This document shows positions 9,425-19,018 of a stretch of DNA of 20,201 nucleotides, piece after piece; positions within the stretch are counted from its first letter, which is position 1, and every line of letters starts with the position of its first letter. The notes below the pieces were generated by a model. That model had not been told where the DNA came from. It ran no database searches and saw only the letters and a program-made list of their open reading frames with translations. Origin of the DNA: Apostichopus leukothele (lineage: Eukaryota; Echinodermata; Holothuroidea; Aspidochirotida; Stichopodidae); the NCBI GenBank assembly GCA_010014835.2, contig JAAAKB020209132.1, positions 1 to 20,201 of the forward strand, in the 5' to 3' direction. Position numbers and translations under genes: made by a program.

Positions 9425-11678
9425 TGTCCCAGATGTGGGATATAGAGGATGCAGTGCTATAGTATGTCAATCAATTCCCAAATATGCTATAGCATGATCA
9501 TTGATGGTCTATTGAAGAAATTATTTCACTGCAACACATTTGTTGATAACATATGGGAAAAAAGATAATATCCCTGACTGACAGAGATTAATGTAGTGTT
9601 CACACTGTGTATAGGTTTCTGGTTCATCATATTTCATTTCTCATGCAATGATGAAGATACTACATGGAAATTGTGCAATAGAAGCGGCAATACCTCTTTG
9701 CATGAATTCTTCGTGTAACAACTTTGCCCATCTTGTTAAGATTTTCTAAAGATAAATACTTAAAGGACTTTCAAGATATCAGTTTGAAAGATAATGTACA
9801 ATGTATCTTCATCATAATGAATGGAAACAGGCTTCCCTAAATTTTGCACGCTTATTTCGTTGTCGTATTTCCATGCCTCATTCGCATACTGTTATTTACA
9901 ATTAAGTTACATACTGTTTCAGTGAGTAGCTAATTGTGACACAGGCACTACCGACCCTCGGCAAATAATACCAGTAAGTGTTTTAATCAGACTTGTAATC
10001 AATATTTAATTGCAGGTTCTGGTCTTTCGACATCATCATCATGAAAACGTAAACACCAGTGTATTCATTATTAACTACATAGCAGCCTAGTGACGTATGT
10101 TATGCTAGAAAGAAAGAAAGCAAAAAACCTTGCTTTTCTCACAGATTAATATTCTTTTCGGGCATCAACAGTTATGAACCGATGCATGGATCCCACACAA
10201 ATATATATATATATAGCATAAACACACTATGTAACTTACAGATACATATATCCGTATATAAGCATGTGTGTATATTGCCCTGCAATAGCTACAGGCAACA
10301 CTCAACCAGGGCTACAGTCATTTCACCATGCGCTTTAATCATAAGAGGATGTCGCGGTGTTTGATTCACAGGATTATAATCAATACAGGATCAATCAATA
10401 AAATCAATATGCACTAAAGAAACAAAACAGAGAATGCACGTCTACCTAAGATGAGCAGGGGCAAAATGCACCTCATTCGAAAACAGGCTGTTAGGAAAAT
10501 ATTGAAAAATTTCCATTCAAGTGATCCAATATTATAAATGCAATGTGAGCAATTGCTTGTGTCCGATGGCCCTTGGCTTTTTTGGCTTTTCTCTTTTTCT
10601 TTGTCAAACTGATTACTGTCCAAGTGGGACAAAGCCAGAGGGTTGAATATGTCGATGTCTGAGAAGAAACGCAAAGCAGTCCTTGCTTGCGGGAAACTAA
10701 TTCATCATGTAATACAAAGTACACAGAGCAGAGTAGCCAAATGTGAATGAGGGCCAAAGTGTGAGTAGAACAAAATAGATCTAATGACTCTGGTTGGAAA
10801 TCGCTTCTTTCAAACCGTAAAATTCTTCACAAATACTACACAGGCAAGAATGTTTGAATCCCGACGTGGCAGAGCTCTTATTTTATCTCCAGTCAAAGCA
10901 GCAGCAGGATCTCGCAAACAGAAATTCAAAATAAAATCCACGAAAGCAGTAGTGCTGAGCGCTGACATTTTCTCTCTTAAATTGTTCTGATATAGAAAAG
11001 TGGTTATAAATGCCTTATTGAAACATTGGATTTGGGAGTGTGATCTGTAACATTTTAGAGAAAATTAAAACATTTTCTTATTGAAGCAGACAAATTTTGA
11101 TGTTGAATTCGGGGAATAACTTTATCTGGTATCGCATGGCAAAATGCTATGCAAAAATGGACAACTTGCTATACAAGTGCAAAAATGTCTTTACACAGAA
11201 ACCATCAGTATTTTGTAAGATGCAAACGTTGGTGCCTTCCAAACTGTCTACATAGAATTTGAACATTAACTAAATTACCTTGACTTTACAGGAAGCACCA
11301 ACACTGAGTTACCCCTTCATGTGTTCAGGTGCAGCACTGTAAGGTTAAGTTTCAAATCAAATGATTACTTGGGTCATTTGAATTATTTCTTGTCTTTTAA
11401 TACCCAAATAAATATCACAGAACTCTTCTTCAAAAAATTAAGTAATTATTGACATGGAAAGATATCCAAATTTGGGGAGTAAAAAAAAAAGTCACGTTTC
11501 AAGAAACTTGAAAAACAAGACGCCATGAAAACAAGAAACCCTGTTAAAGTGCAGGTTACTGCTTTAAACCTTCCTCCTATTCTGCTAATTTATGTTATGG
11601 TTATGCTCAGGAGAAGAAAGATTATTTTAATTAAGGAAATTTATCTGCGAATGTATTGGGGAAGTTTTATAGCACTCC

Positions 11679-11697
11679 AGAGAGAGAGAGAGAGAGA
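11679..11697. repeat. (AG)n microsatellite
   Basis: AGAGAGAGAGAGAGAGAGA, a short purine dinucleotide repeat. Confidence 0.9.
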
Positions 11698-11837
11698 CAT
11701 ACTTTTTACAAGCTTATTACCAAATTAAACATATCTTTCCATTGCTACATCAAAAAAATTAATACAAACACTTTACTATCTAGAATTTATGCTTTTTAAT
11801 TATTTTTCTTTCTTGTTTTTTTTTTTCATTTATAAGA

Positions 11838-11886
11838 GGGATATTGGGTGATGGGGGAGGGATGAGATGGGGAGAGGGATGAGGGG
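11838..11886 (+). other. G-quadruplex-prone block
   Basis: Seven runs of three to five G (starting 11838, 11846, 11853, 11859, 11869, 11876, 11883) are separated by loops of 5, 4, 1, 7, 3 and 4 bases. This matches the G3+N1-7 pattern with several alternative quadruplexes. It follows a T11 tract (11816-11826). It is not a homopolymer, so it differs from the other poly-G tracts. Confidence 0.6.
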
Positions 11887-12045
11887 AATTATGTGATTCA
11901 TTATACAATAAGTATTGTCTAACTGAGACGGGAAGCTTTTCAATTACGGTTTCTTAATTTGAAGGTTGTGAAATTCTATTGCTACACTTATAATTTCAAT
12001 AATGTCAATATCTTCCTGTACATGTTAGATTATGATGAGATGCTT

Positions 12046-12320
12046 GAGTCAGAAAAAAAAAGAGATTCAGAAAGTCAGAAATTCAGTCAGAAATTCAGAA
12101 TGAAAGAAAGAAATTCAGAATGAAAGAAATAAATTCAGAATGAAAGAAAGAAATTCAGTCAGACATTCAGTCAGAAACTCAGTCAGAAATTCAGTATTCA
12201 GTCAGAAAGAAATTCAGTATTCAGTCAGAAAGAAATTCAGTATTCAGTCAGAAGAAATTCAGAAAGGAAGAAATTTAGAAAGAAAGAAAATCATAAAGAA
12301 ATTCAGTCAGAAAGAAAGAA
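12046..12320 (+). repeat. Purine-rich minisatellite with 20-bp and 23-bp subunits
   Basis: The core words TTCAGTCAGAAA and TTCAGAATGAAAGAAAGAA alternate. One section has three 20-bp units ATTCAGAATGAAAGAAAGAA starting at 12093, 12113 and 12133 (one base differs in the middle unit). A later section has three 23-bp units at 12189, 12212 and 12235 (the last one base shorter). The open frame across it reads NSVRNSV-like peptide and is not a gene. Two homogenised blocks in one array suggest separate local expansions. Confidence 0.92.
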
Positions 12321-12359
12321 TTGAATTTCCAATCTCTCTTTAACATCCCAGTCATTTAC

Positions 12360-12720
12360 AAGTTGCTTCAATTATGGCGATTCGTAGGCATCGTGTCTTC
12401 CCACTCTTAGTTAATTAAATTCTTTGTGTGCCATGACATTACATTTACATCGACGGCAAGTTTGACCATGTAATTTAGTCGGCTATTAATAAAGTCCAGC
12501 CTATTTATAGACAAATGTCAAGAGAGCTGTAAGAGGTAGAGAGGAACTTCGGATTTGCAGGGCGTTCCGTCTGTTTTCCAGTGAAAGCACTTTTAACAGC
12601 CACTGAAGTTGCCGCAACTTTTGGTATCGCTTAATAATATATCCCGACGACGTTTCATTTCTGCCGAGTGCTAGTGCCTTTGTATTATTACCGACCTGAA
12701 TCTAATCCGAGCTGTACTTT
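12360..12720. promoter_or_regulatory. CpG-richer patch with MEF2-like word and 15-bp palindrome
   Basis: The patch stands out from the AT-rich flanks by its density of CG dinucleotides. It contains CTATTTATAG (12501-12510), identical to the MEF2-like word at 2044-2053, and the palindrome AAGTTGC-C-GCAACTT (12606-12620). No open frame explains the composition. Inference: possible conserved non-coding element. Confidence 0.18.
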
Positions 12721-13670
12721 TGATGACAAAATAACTGAATACAGCAACAGAGGTGGGATTGGATAATGCTTAAAGTAACTTTTAAAACTCTTGACATATT
12801 ATTCCCTGTAAATACACAAAGGGCAATCAGACAAAATATGGTATTAAATTGACACATGGGATTATATCCAAACATTTATCATCCGGATCATCCTGGAGGT
12901 GTTTGGATCCGATATATCCAGCCAGGATTCTATACATGTTTGTGTAGAGTTACAACAAAATATATTAACACAAATGCAGTTGACACAAGACTGCGCAATT
13001 CTGTCATGAAACACACTGCAAAGTCCATTACAACAGCGATCTACACTACATATGGAACTAGAAACTTGATTATCCCAATTTCATTTATTTATCTGTTTTA
13101 TATCCTGACTAGTTTGGATAATTCACAACTTAAGTGTACAGTCATTGACACATTAATCATGTTGGACAACTAACTTTGATGTTCAGGAAAAACCTTAAAG
13201 CAGCTTTTTCTGTTGGTCACTTATTTCCAGAAATTTTGTTGAGGCAGATATCAACGCTAGTCTCTCAAATTAAGACGATCTCATAGCTGTTGGTGAATTA
13301 TTGATTGTTTCATTAATCTGGTTCATCCAATTTGTCACGTTAGTAGCTTAAAGAATGACTTTAGGCATAATTTCAGTCTTTATATGTTTTCGTGAAAGTT
13401 AAAAAGAAACATTTGAGTGCTAGCAATATTCCTGCAAGCTGTTCTGCTTTGCAAGATATTCATCCATTCAAATACTTGCTAAATATCAGTGAAATATTAA
13501 CTCATTGATGGATGACAGCTCTTCCTGAGAGAGCAAACTGAGTATGAAAACCTTTGTGAAAAAGTATTGAAAAGGTTGTTGGCTTCTTGGTGAGGTTTTC
13601 TAAAACTGTGAGCGACCAATGCAACAAGTGATTGCATCCTTACAGCACTATGATAACAAGCTCAAGCCAA
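12721..13670. other. Intron flank on the donor side of the PMCA exon; nothing recognised
   Basis: AT-rich sequence. A 105-codon plus-strand frame (12856-13173) shows no motif and lies antisense to the pump gene; I treat it as chance. Confidence 0.5.
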
Positions 13671-13674
13671 GATG

Positions 13675-13682
13675 GGTCTTAC
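13675..13682 (-). other. 5' splice site (donor) of the PMCA exon
   Basis: On the minus strand the exon ends CTGTCAG followed by GTAAGACC, a near-consensus metazoan U1-type donor. GT occupies 13682-13681. The cut falls after the first base of a Gly codon (LLS-G), where PMCA family proteins continue with Thr-His-Val. Confidence 0.9.
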
Positions 13683-13808
13683 CTGACAGGAGCATCGGGT
13701 CCGTATCTACACCCTTCTTGATGGAATCTGATTCGCCGGTGAGAGAGCTCTCGTCCAGCTTCAGATCGTTGCTCTGTATGATAATCCCATCCGCTGGAAG
13801 AAGATCAC
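13683..13808 (-). CDS. ATP2B: Internal exon of plasma-membrane Ca2+-ATPase (PMCA, P2B-type), actuator domain
   Basis: Plasma-membrane calcium pumps export Ca2+ using ATP. This exon encodes part of their cytosolic actuator domain, in the loop between membrane helices 2 and 3. Seen: 126 nt read on the minus strand, beginning with the last two bases of a Gly codon (GT, then GAT for Asp) and ending with the first base of another Gly codon. It carries [22 protein letters not shown] and DPMLLSG in that order. TGES lies at 13729-13740; known in P-type ATPases, this motif drives dephosphorylation of the E2P state. The DPMLLSG ending fits PMCA, whereas SERCA reads differently. Boundaries are set by the acceptor TTCATTCCCAG and the donor CAG/GTAAGA; both are phase 1, so the exon is symmetric. 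No stop or frameshift is present. The PMCA family is very likely; the paralogue cannot be told from 41 residues. The ATP2B symbol is family level only. Confidence 0.95.
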
Positions 13809-13828
13809 CTGGGAATGAATAGAAAGAG
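13809..13828 (-). other. 3' splice site (acceptor) of the PMCA exon
   Basis: On the minus strand the bases before the exon read as a pyrimidine-rich run, CTCTTTCTATTCATTCCCAG, ending in AG at 13810-13809. Cutting here leaves GT-GAT, which completes a Gly codon split after its first base, the position expected before Asp-Leu-Leu in PMCA proteins. The same frame stays open for about 70 codons further upstream, but that reading does not resemble PMCA and is taken as intron. Confidence 0.88.
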
Positions 13829-13887
13829 TTTGCTGAGATATTTTCTAACCTGATATCTGCATATCTATACCCACAGAAGGTTTCATG

Positions 13888-13899
13888 CATATATATATA
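13888..13899. repeat. Short (AT)n tract
   Basis: ATATATATATAT, about 80 bases upstream of the PMCA acceptor on the minus strand. Simple repeat. Confidence 0.8.
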
Positions 13900-14002
13900 T
13901 TTATTGGTTTTGTGAGAATAGGGTCCACCATGAAGATATACAGTAGTTGCATCAATTGAAGAAGGGAGGGAAGGTGCCAGCCAGATTTGTAGTGAGCCCA
14001 TA

Positions 14003-14391
14003 GTCCCACTCGGACTCATACTCTTACTAGTATTCTTAAGTCATACTCCTACTCATACTTTCACTCGAACTCCCACTCATACTCATACTCTTACTAGTAC
14101 TCTCACTCGTACTCCCACCCATACTCTTACTAGTACTCTCACTCGTACTCCCACTCATACTCTTACTAGTACTCTTACTCGTACTTATACTCTTACTAGT
14201 ACTCTTACTAGTACTCTCACTCATATCCCACTCATACTCTCACTCATACTAGTATCCTTACCCATACTCCCACTCATACTAATACTCACACTAGTACTCT
14301 CCCTCGTACTTCTCATACTCCCACTCAACTCTTACTAGTACTCTTACTCCCACTCACACTCTTACTCATACCCCCATACTCCACTCTTACT
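14003..14391 (+). repeat. ACTCNN hexamer array with 36-bp higher-order unit
   Basis: From 14081 to 14224 the sequence keeps perfect 6-bp register for 24 hexamers of form ACTCNN, ACTAGT or close variants. Six hexamers, ACTCAT-ACTCTT-ACTAGT-ACTCTC-ACTCGT-ACTCCC, make a 36-bp unit seen three times (14081-14116, 14117-14152, 14153-14188) with few changes. The flanks, 14003-14080 and 14225-14391, are the same repeat with register slips. The minus-strand reading is a Ser-rich STSKS peptide from 14036 to 14224 and is not a gene. The array lies about 195 bp upstream of the PMCA acceptor. Confidence 0.95.
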
Positions 14392-15520
14392 TGGGATGAA
14401 GGTATGTTTGAAATGTCCAAACATTTCCTATAAAACCTTCTATACACAATATCCTCTGGTCAAGGAGAGAGAACATATTATTAAGACTATTTCAATTCCT
14501 TTCTGCATATCCTTCAGAAAACCTAAAGCTTAAGGCATGAATGAGGGGAGGAATATTAAAAGAGAGACTTCCAGTATCCCGAGTCTACAGTTACCCCTAC
14601 AGGATCCAAGACCAAGGCCCTCGATCGATCCAAATATCAAATTTACCTATTTTTAACAACACGTACGTAAGCAACCTGTAGTTCTACTGTATGTCAAGAC
14701 CCTGATACCCTTCATTATATAGTCACGACACAATGTTGATCATTTCGAAAATTATTTCACTTTGACACGTATTAAAAAAATCATCATTGTTTTGTCAAAG
14801 ACTCCGATCTCCTGCCCAGAATTCCCTGCCATCAAACATTTCTTCTCAAGATGTTGACTGGAAAATAAATTTAAGGTGTATATATTACAGAGATGGATAT
14901 GACATTTATTACTGTATTTGAGAGATTTGATTAAGAGCGAGAAAACCAAACCAATAGAGAGAGATTTGATTAAGGTACCCTTAATTGCCAGGGGAAGATC
15001 TAACGCCATATTATATATCACGCCACAAGGGCGAGCCACAGACAAGTTGATCAGCACCACACATTCTTCATATCATATCGATTACACTGCCCGTACATCT
15101 ATTTGCTCATGTCTTCTGACTCTACACGTAAGAAAAACATGTGGCTTGCTTTATGAGTTGATATTTCCAAATAAATTTCCATTTTCTTGAAACATCAACT
15201 TCTATTTGGAGCTCTGGGTGTTTTTGAAGAGGATGTATTTCGCTATGTAAAATGGCTGCTTATAAATATACAACTAAGTTGTGCTGCAAGGAAAGCGGGC
15301 ATATCAAACGTATGGATGGTTTGGTATGAACCACGACGACGTACTGTACCGTGTTGTCATCAGAATGTGAAAAAAAAAATTATGGGTACTATCTGATAAG
15401 GATATTGCTGTACTAAAGACCCTAACTAAGCTCATGTTATTTCCATGTATACTTCCACAGTGATAGATTGAGGATTAAAGGAATATTTTATAGTGTGTCA
15501 AAAATTGTAACACTTATCTA
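14392..15520. other. Anonymous intronic sequence
   Basis: No gene recognised. Contains the 16-bp direct repeat GAGAGATTTGATTAAG at 14920-14935 and 14959-14974, which gives the overlapping plus frame 14918-15190 a repeated RDLIK peptide, and A10 at 15370-15379. The minus frame 14752-15060 lies opposite it and has no motif. Confidence 0.5.
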
Positions 15521-15528
15521 TTAAGAGG

Positions 15529-15705
15529 AAAAATATTCTGCACTGTTAGTTAGAAATCCCAATTTCAATGTCTTGTTCTTAACTCAAGATATGGTTCATT
15601 GAATGGAACCTAGATTGGCAGGCTAAACCCTTGATTCTTTCAAGGAGTGCATCAAAGTAGGTATTGGTCTGTGATGTCATCATGGGAAATGTTCTTCAAA
15701 AGCTT
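15529..15705 (+). repeat. Interspersed repeat, copy 1
   Basis: Shares an ordered series of words with 19981-20160: AAAAATATT, CACTGTTAGTT, CTCAA..ATAT, ATGGAA, GGATTCTT(T)CAAG-like, GGTCTGT, TCAT, AAATGTTCTTC. The distance from CACTG to AAATG is 146 bp here and 149 bp in the other copy. Divergence is high, so the insertions are old. No coding sequence and no clear termini were seen; the family is unknown to me. Confidence 0.72.
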
Positions 15706-15821
15706 TATCATAACAATATTATAATATTCTTGTTGATTTGTCCTAAAAATGTGATAACGTTGGAATGTTCGCTAAACTGTCCATGTTCTCTGCAAGTATA
15801 GTTACAATTTTATCAAACTGC

Positions 15822-15857
15822 TACTTCTTGAGTAGAAGTACTTCTTGGGTAGAAGTA
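15822..15857. repeat. Tandemly duplicated hairpin (TACTTCT-N5-AGAAGTA twice)
   Basis: TACTTCT-TGAGT-AGAAGTA (15822-15840) is followed, sharing TA, by TACTTCT-TGGGT-AGAAGTA (15839-15857). Each is a perfect 7-bp stem with a 5-base loop, so a 17-bp palindromic unit is duplicated. Confidence 0.85.
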
Positions 15858-16430
15858 TTATGTTACTCTGTGAATAAAGTAAATTAAATATACTAAAGAC
15901 TAACAAAGACATTTTCAGCTGAGTTGTCGGGATGGCATCTGTTGCTGTTGCCAGAAAAACATCGTCTCATACGGGAAAAAAGTCTTATCTTTGCCATACT
16001 TATCTGGTAGTACATGAGGGTTAGAACAAAGTATTTTTAGAAACTTTCTATAACAAGACAAAATTTTGGCTTAACTGGAGATGATCTTTAACAAGTGGAA
16101 AGCATCTGTCCAAATACAGAGATTATTCCAAAAAGTACAGGTCCAACCCACTCGCCAGTCAAAATCTTTGTAACTAATGCAGCGACGACAGTAATGAACA
16201 CCCAGCGGTAAGAGATTATTCAGCGAAAGGAACGCAATTAGCCTACTTTAGCTGGTACCAGACACCACTGCCGCGACAAAACATGCCTTGCTCTTATGCA
16301 ATTAGAGAATGATCTTTAATACTCAATAGGCTCTCAAAAGCATTTATTCTTTCACATCTACCCGTAAGAAAGGGAGGGAAAAGCTATTCTATCGTTGACA
16401 GTGGTAACTGCTGAACAGCATTCAAGTGAA

Positions 16431-16459
16431 GGGATGTGTGGGGGGACCAGGGGGGGAGG
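16431..16459 (+). repeat. G-rich quadruplex-prone segment (G3, G6, G7 runs)
   Basis: GGG-ATGTGT-GGGGGG-ACCA-GGGGGGG-A-GG. It fits the G3+N1-7 pattern if the G7 run is divided by a one-base loop. + strand again. Confidence 0.6.
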
Positions 16460-17596
16460 TGCTTTAATAAGAGAGGGTCTCCACAAATCTATAAGACGGC
16501 ACATATACAACAGACATTGTCAAACTGTAAAGCAGCAGTGTAAGTTTTGAAATACTGTAGTTATATATGATAGCCAGTACAGTGTGGATGTCCATGAAGT
16601 TTAATCTGAATAGCTGGTCAGCTTCCATAGAAGTCTTTCTTCCCTGGAAGGACTTGTTGTGAGTTTGTACTCATGCTCCTGCTGTGTTATAGTTATCTCA
16701 CACTGGAGGGTAATTTGTACACATCATACTGGGAGAGTATTTTTTATTGTGAAGATTATGTACTCATACTTGCATATTTAGTCTTGTACTTGTACTCATA
16801 CCACAGGGCATTGTAAACTACAAACACGGCACAAAGTGTACGTGTCCAGAGATCGTAACACACTGTTACACTGTTAAATCCTTGTCGTTTCTTTCGTAAT
16901 GAAAGAGAATTCACCAGGGAAAATAATTTGGTTCGTTTATCACTGCTCTGAAATTCGGATCATTTTTGTGCAGGTGCCATTGACGCAATGGATTTTAAGC
17001 ATTTTTTTTTTTTATTGCATTTCTGCTCTGTAACTCGTTAGCTTTTGAATTAGATTCCTTCTGTATGTCTAAATGAAAGACGGAAACAGTAAAAAGAATA
17101 TTTCTGAAAAAGATGAGCCTGAATGCAGTCAACAGTCCTGTGTGTAGAAACCCATCTAAATGCAAATCTCTGACTATTTGTTATGCTAAACACTCCCACA
17201 TATAAACCACACATGAAGGGCATAAATTCACTGTAAAAATAGATCCCAAAAAAAGGAGAAGGAAATCATTTGTTTGAGAAGTCTTACAGATATTAAAGAG
17301 GCATAACTTCCCTACCTTGTATTTTGTGTATCCATGTTTGTAATATTGTATGGTAATTTTTAAAGTACTCAGCACCATACGAAATGCTGGAACTATTGTG
17401 AATAAAGTGAGTTAAAAAATTACGACAATTCCTCAGTTTAGAAATTAATATATAAATAATATAACGCTCTTGTATTAAGGTCTAAAATTGTAGAACTTAA
17501 AACAGTCCAGGAGTTGTGGGTGGCATAGAAGGATGGAACTCAAACGCTAACATTTAAGGTGGCAAACATCACTTTCTTGGCTTTGAATTGGTTCAA

Positions 17597-17620
17597 AAAC
17601 CTTTACTGCAATAAAGGTTT
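17597..17620. other. Perfect 9-bp hairpin with 6-nt loop
   Basis: AAACCTTTA (17597-17605), loop CTGCAA, TAAAGGTTT (17612-17620). The right arm overlaps an AATAAA word, but there is no gene end here to use it. Confidence 0.6.
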
Positions 17621-17847
17621 GTCTGCTACAAAGTTTTTCACACTCAAGTGAAACAATGGGTTTAATTTGTATTTTGTATTTTAAGCAAGAATTAGCCCTG
17701 AATTTACAAGAATCCATAATGGCTAACCCTTTGCTGAGATTAATTTATTGATCAGATTATAGAAAATCAATTTTGTTCTAAAATACATATTTTGAATGTT
17801 GCAATGTCACCGTATGTAGTATCCAATCACATATTGTGCAGCCCTTA

Positions 17848-17870
17848 TTTTTTTTGGGGGGGGGGGGGGG
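17848..17870 (+). repeat. T8-G15 homopolymer pair
   Basis: Eight T directly followed by fifteen G. The longest G run in the window, on the + strand. Confidence 0.92.
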
Positions 17871-18872
17871 ATTGTGCACTCCACTCCTTAAAAACTAAAA
17901 GGGTGACTTAAAGCACAAATTTATTTTAAAATGTTGTCAGTACAGTACTGCTATCAGTACAGCTTGCATTTATCACAATTTAAACTTTTTTTGAGAGAAT
18001 GGACCCTTTAAGGAAGTGAGGCGCATCAATGAAAGTCACTGGACTATAGTTTATAATTAATACACAAATCATTAGAACTGCTCCTGATCAGATGAAACAC
18101 AAACCTCAAAAATGAGACAAAGTAAGACATTTATGCCCTCAGATGACATGTTTACCATACGTTAAAAATTTATCAAGGAAAATGTTATTGAATGTCATCT
18201 CCTTGGTGCTCTGTAGTTTTGAAAGCCTCTTTCAGCTGTGAAAACATTCACTTGCACTCAAATTTGTCTTTGGTCTTGGATTATGACATAATAATCCAAT
18301 AAGAATAATAATTATTATTATTACGACATATTAAGACTAAACTTCTGCAATAAATTCACCCTTTAATTATACTTATTAGAATCCATGACAGTGTAAGTTC
18401 TTCAGCGTGACTAAATTTTATATGAAGCATGAATATTGGAATTGTAAATTACCAAGTGATTACAATTTGTTTGTACAATACAAGCAAAATTCACTCGGGC
18501 TGTACGAATGTCGTGAAAAAGTCAATGCAGATCAGATGCTTCAAGACGATTGACTTCATTACAACTGTATTTTTCTGTCTCTGTGACTTTTTGTTTTAAT
18601 GGGATAAGCCTGTATCTCCCTACTCCCATATCATATCTAAATCCTAATCAGGATCTCTTTTTGTTTTAATGCATTCAAAGTGATAATCTCTTGTGGCTTT
18701 TTTGGAAATTGACATGACCCATCTACGTGCCACAACGGTTCCAGAGACTCAACATTTGAATACAAAGTATACGAAATGGTAGAAATTTGATGATTAACCC
18801 GATACGTCTGCGATCTACGATTACAATGATTATGTAAATTAACTCTGAATACACTCATCGTCGCATTACAGA

Positions 18873-18912
18873 GCTAAAATAAGCCGTACTCTGCTAAAAT
18901 ATGCCGTACACG
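18873..18912 (+). repeat. 20-bp tandem duplication
   Basis: GCTAAAATAAGCCGTACTCT is followed immediately by GCTAAAATATGCCGTACACG, with three differences. A recent-looking local duplication in a CpG-containing patch. Confidence 0.88.
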
Positions 18913-18994
18913 GTTACCTAAATGAAGGACCTGACGCATCTTCGGTTCCATTCCACGCGGTAAAACTTCTCTCCCTACTAGCAGTTGGAAGTTT

Positions 18995-19018
18995 AAAAAA
19001 ATAAAAAATAAAAAAAAA
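18995..19018. repeat. A-rich tract (A7TA6TA9)
   Basis: A runs broken by two T. Simple sequence; no retroposon body was recognised upstream. Confidence 0.8.

Larger units (their letters stand above)
8480..11800. other. Anonymous AT-rich intronic sequence
   Basis: No gene recognised. It holds a hairpin at 9057-9082 (GCACTC/GAGTGC), poly-G at 9408-9424, (AT)n at 10201-10215, a near-perfect hairpin at 11134-11152 (GCATGGCA-AAA-TGCTATGC, one G-T pair), A10 at 11481-11490 and (AG)n at 11679-11697. Open frames are under 90 codons and without motifs. Confidence 0.5.
1..13682 (-). other. Presumed PMCA intron downstream of the exon (partial, at least 13.6 kb)
   Basis: Everything left of the donor is read as intron of the minus-strand pump gene. 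I looked for the complement of an exon beginning THVMEGSG(K/R)M and saw none. If the gene continues in order, the intron runs past the left edge. Open frames here are short, overlap each other on both strands and resemble no family I know. An unrelated gene nested in or adjoining this stretch cannot be excluded by eye. The repeats and motif clusters inside it are listed separately. Confidence 0.6.

Noticed and set aside
10852-10862. B-box-like word GTTTGAATCCC
   Set aside because: No A box at a suitable distance upstream and no tRNA stems.
12140-12343. Plus-strand ORF with NSVRNSV-type repeats
   Set aside because: Translation of the purine-rich minisatellite; the repeat unit lengths (20 and 23 bp) are not multiples of three, so no protein repeat is maintained.
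13809-14019. Upstream extension of the PMCA frame to an ATG at 14019
   Set aside because: The residues do not resemble PMCA and a good acceptor separates them from the exon; taken as intron read-through.
14036-14224. Serine-rich minus-strand ORF (STSKS-type repeats)
   Set aside because: It is only the translation of the ACTCNN hexamer array, whose 6-bp register yields two-residue repeats; no flanking coding signal.
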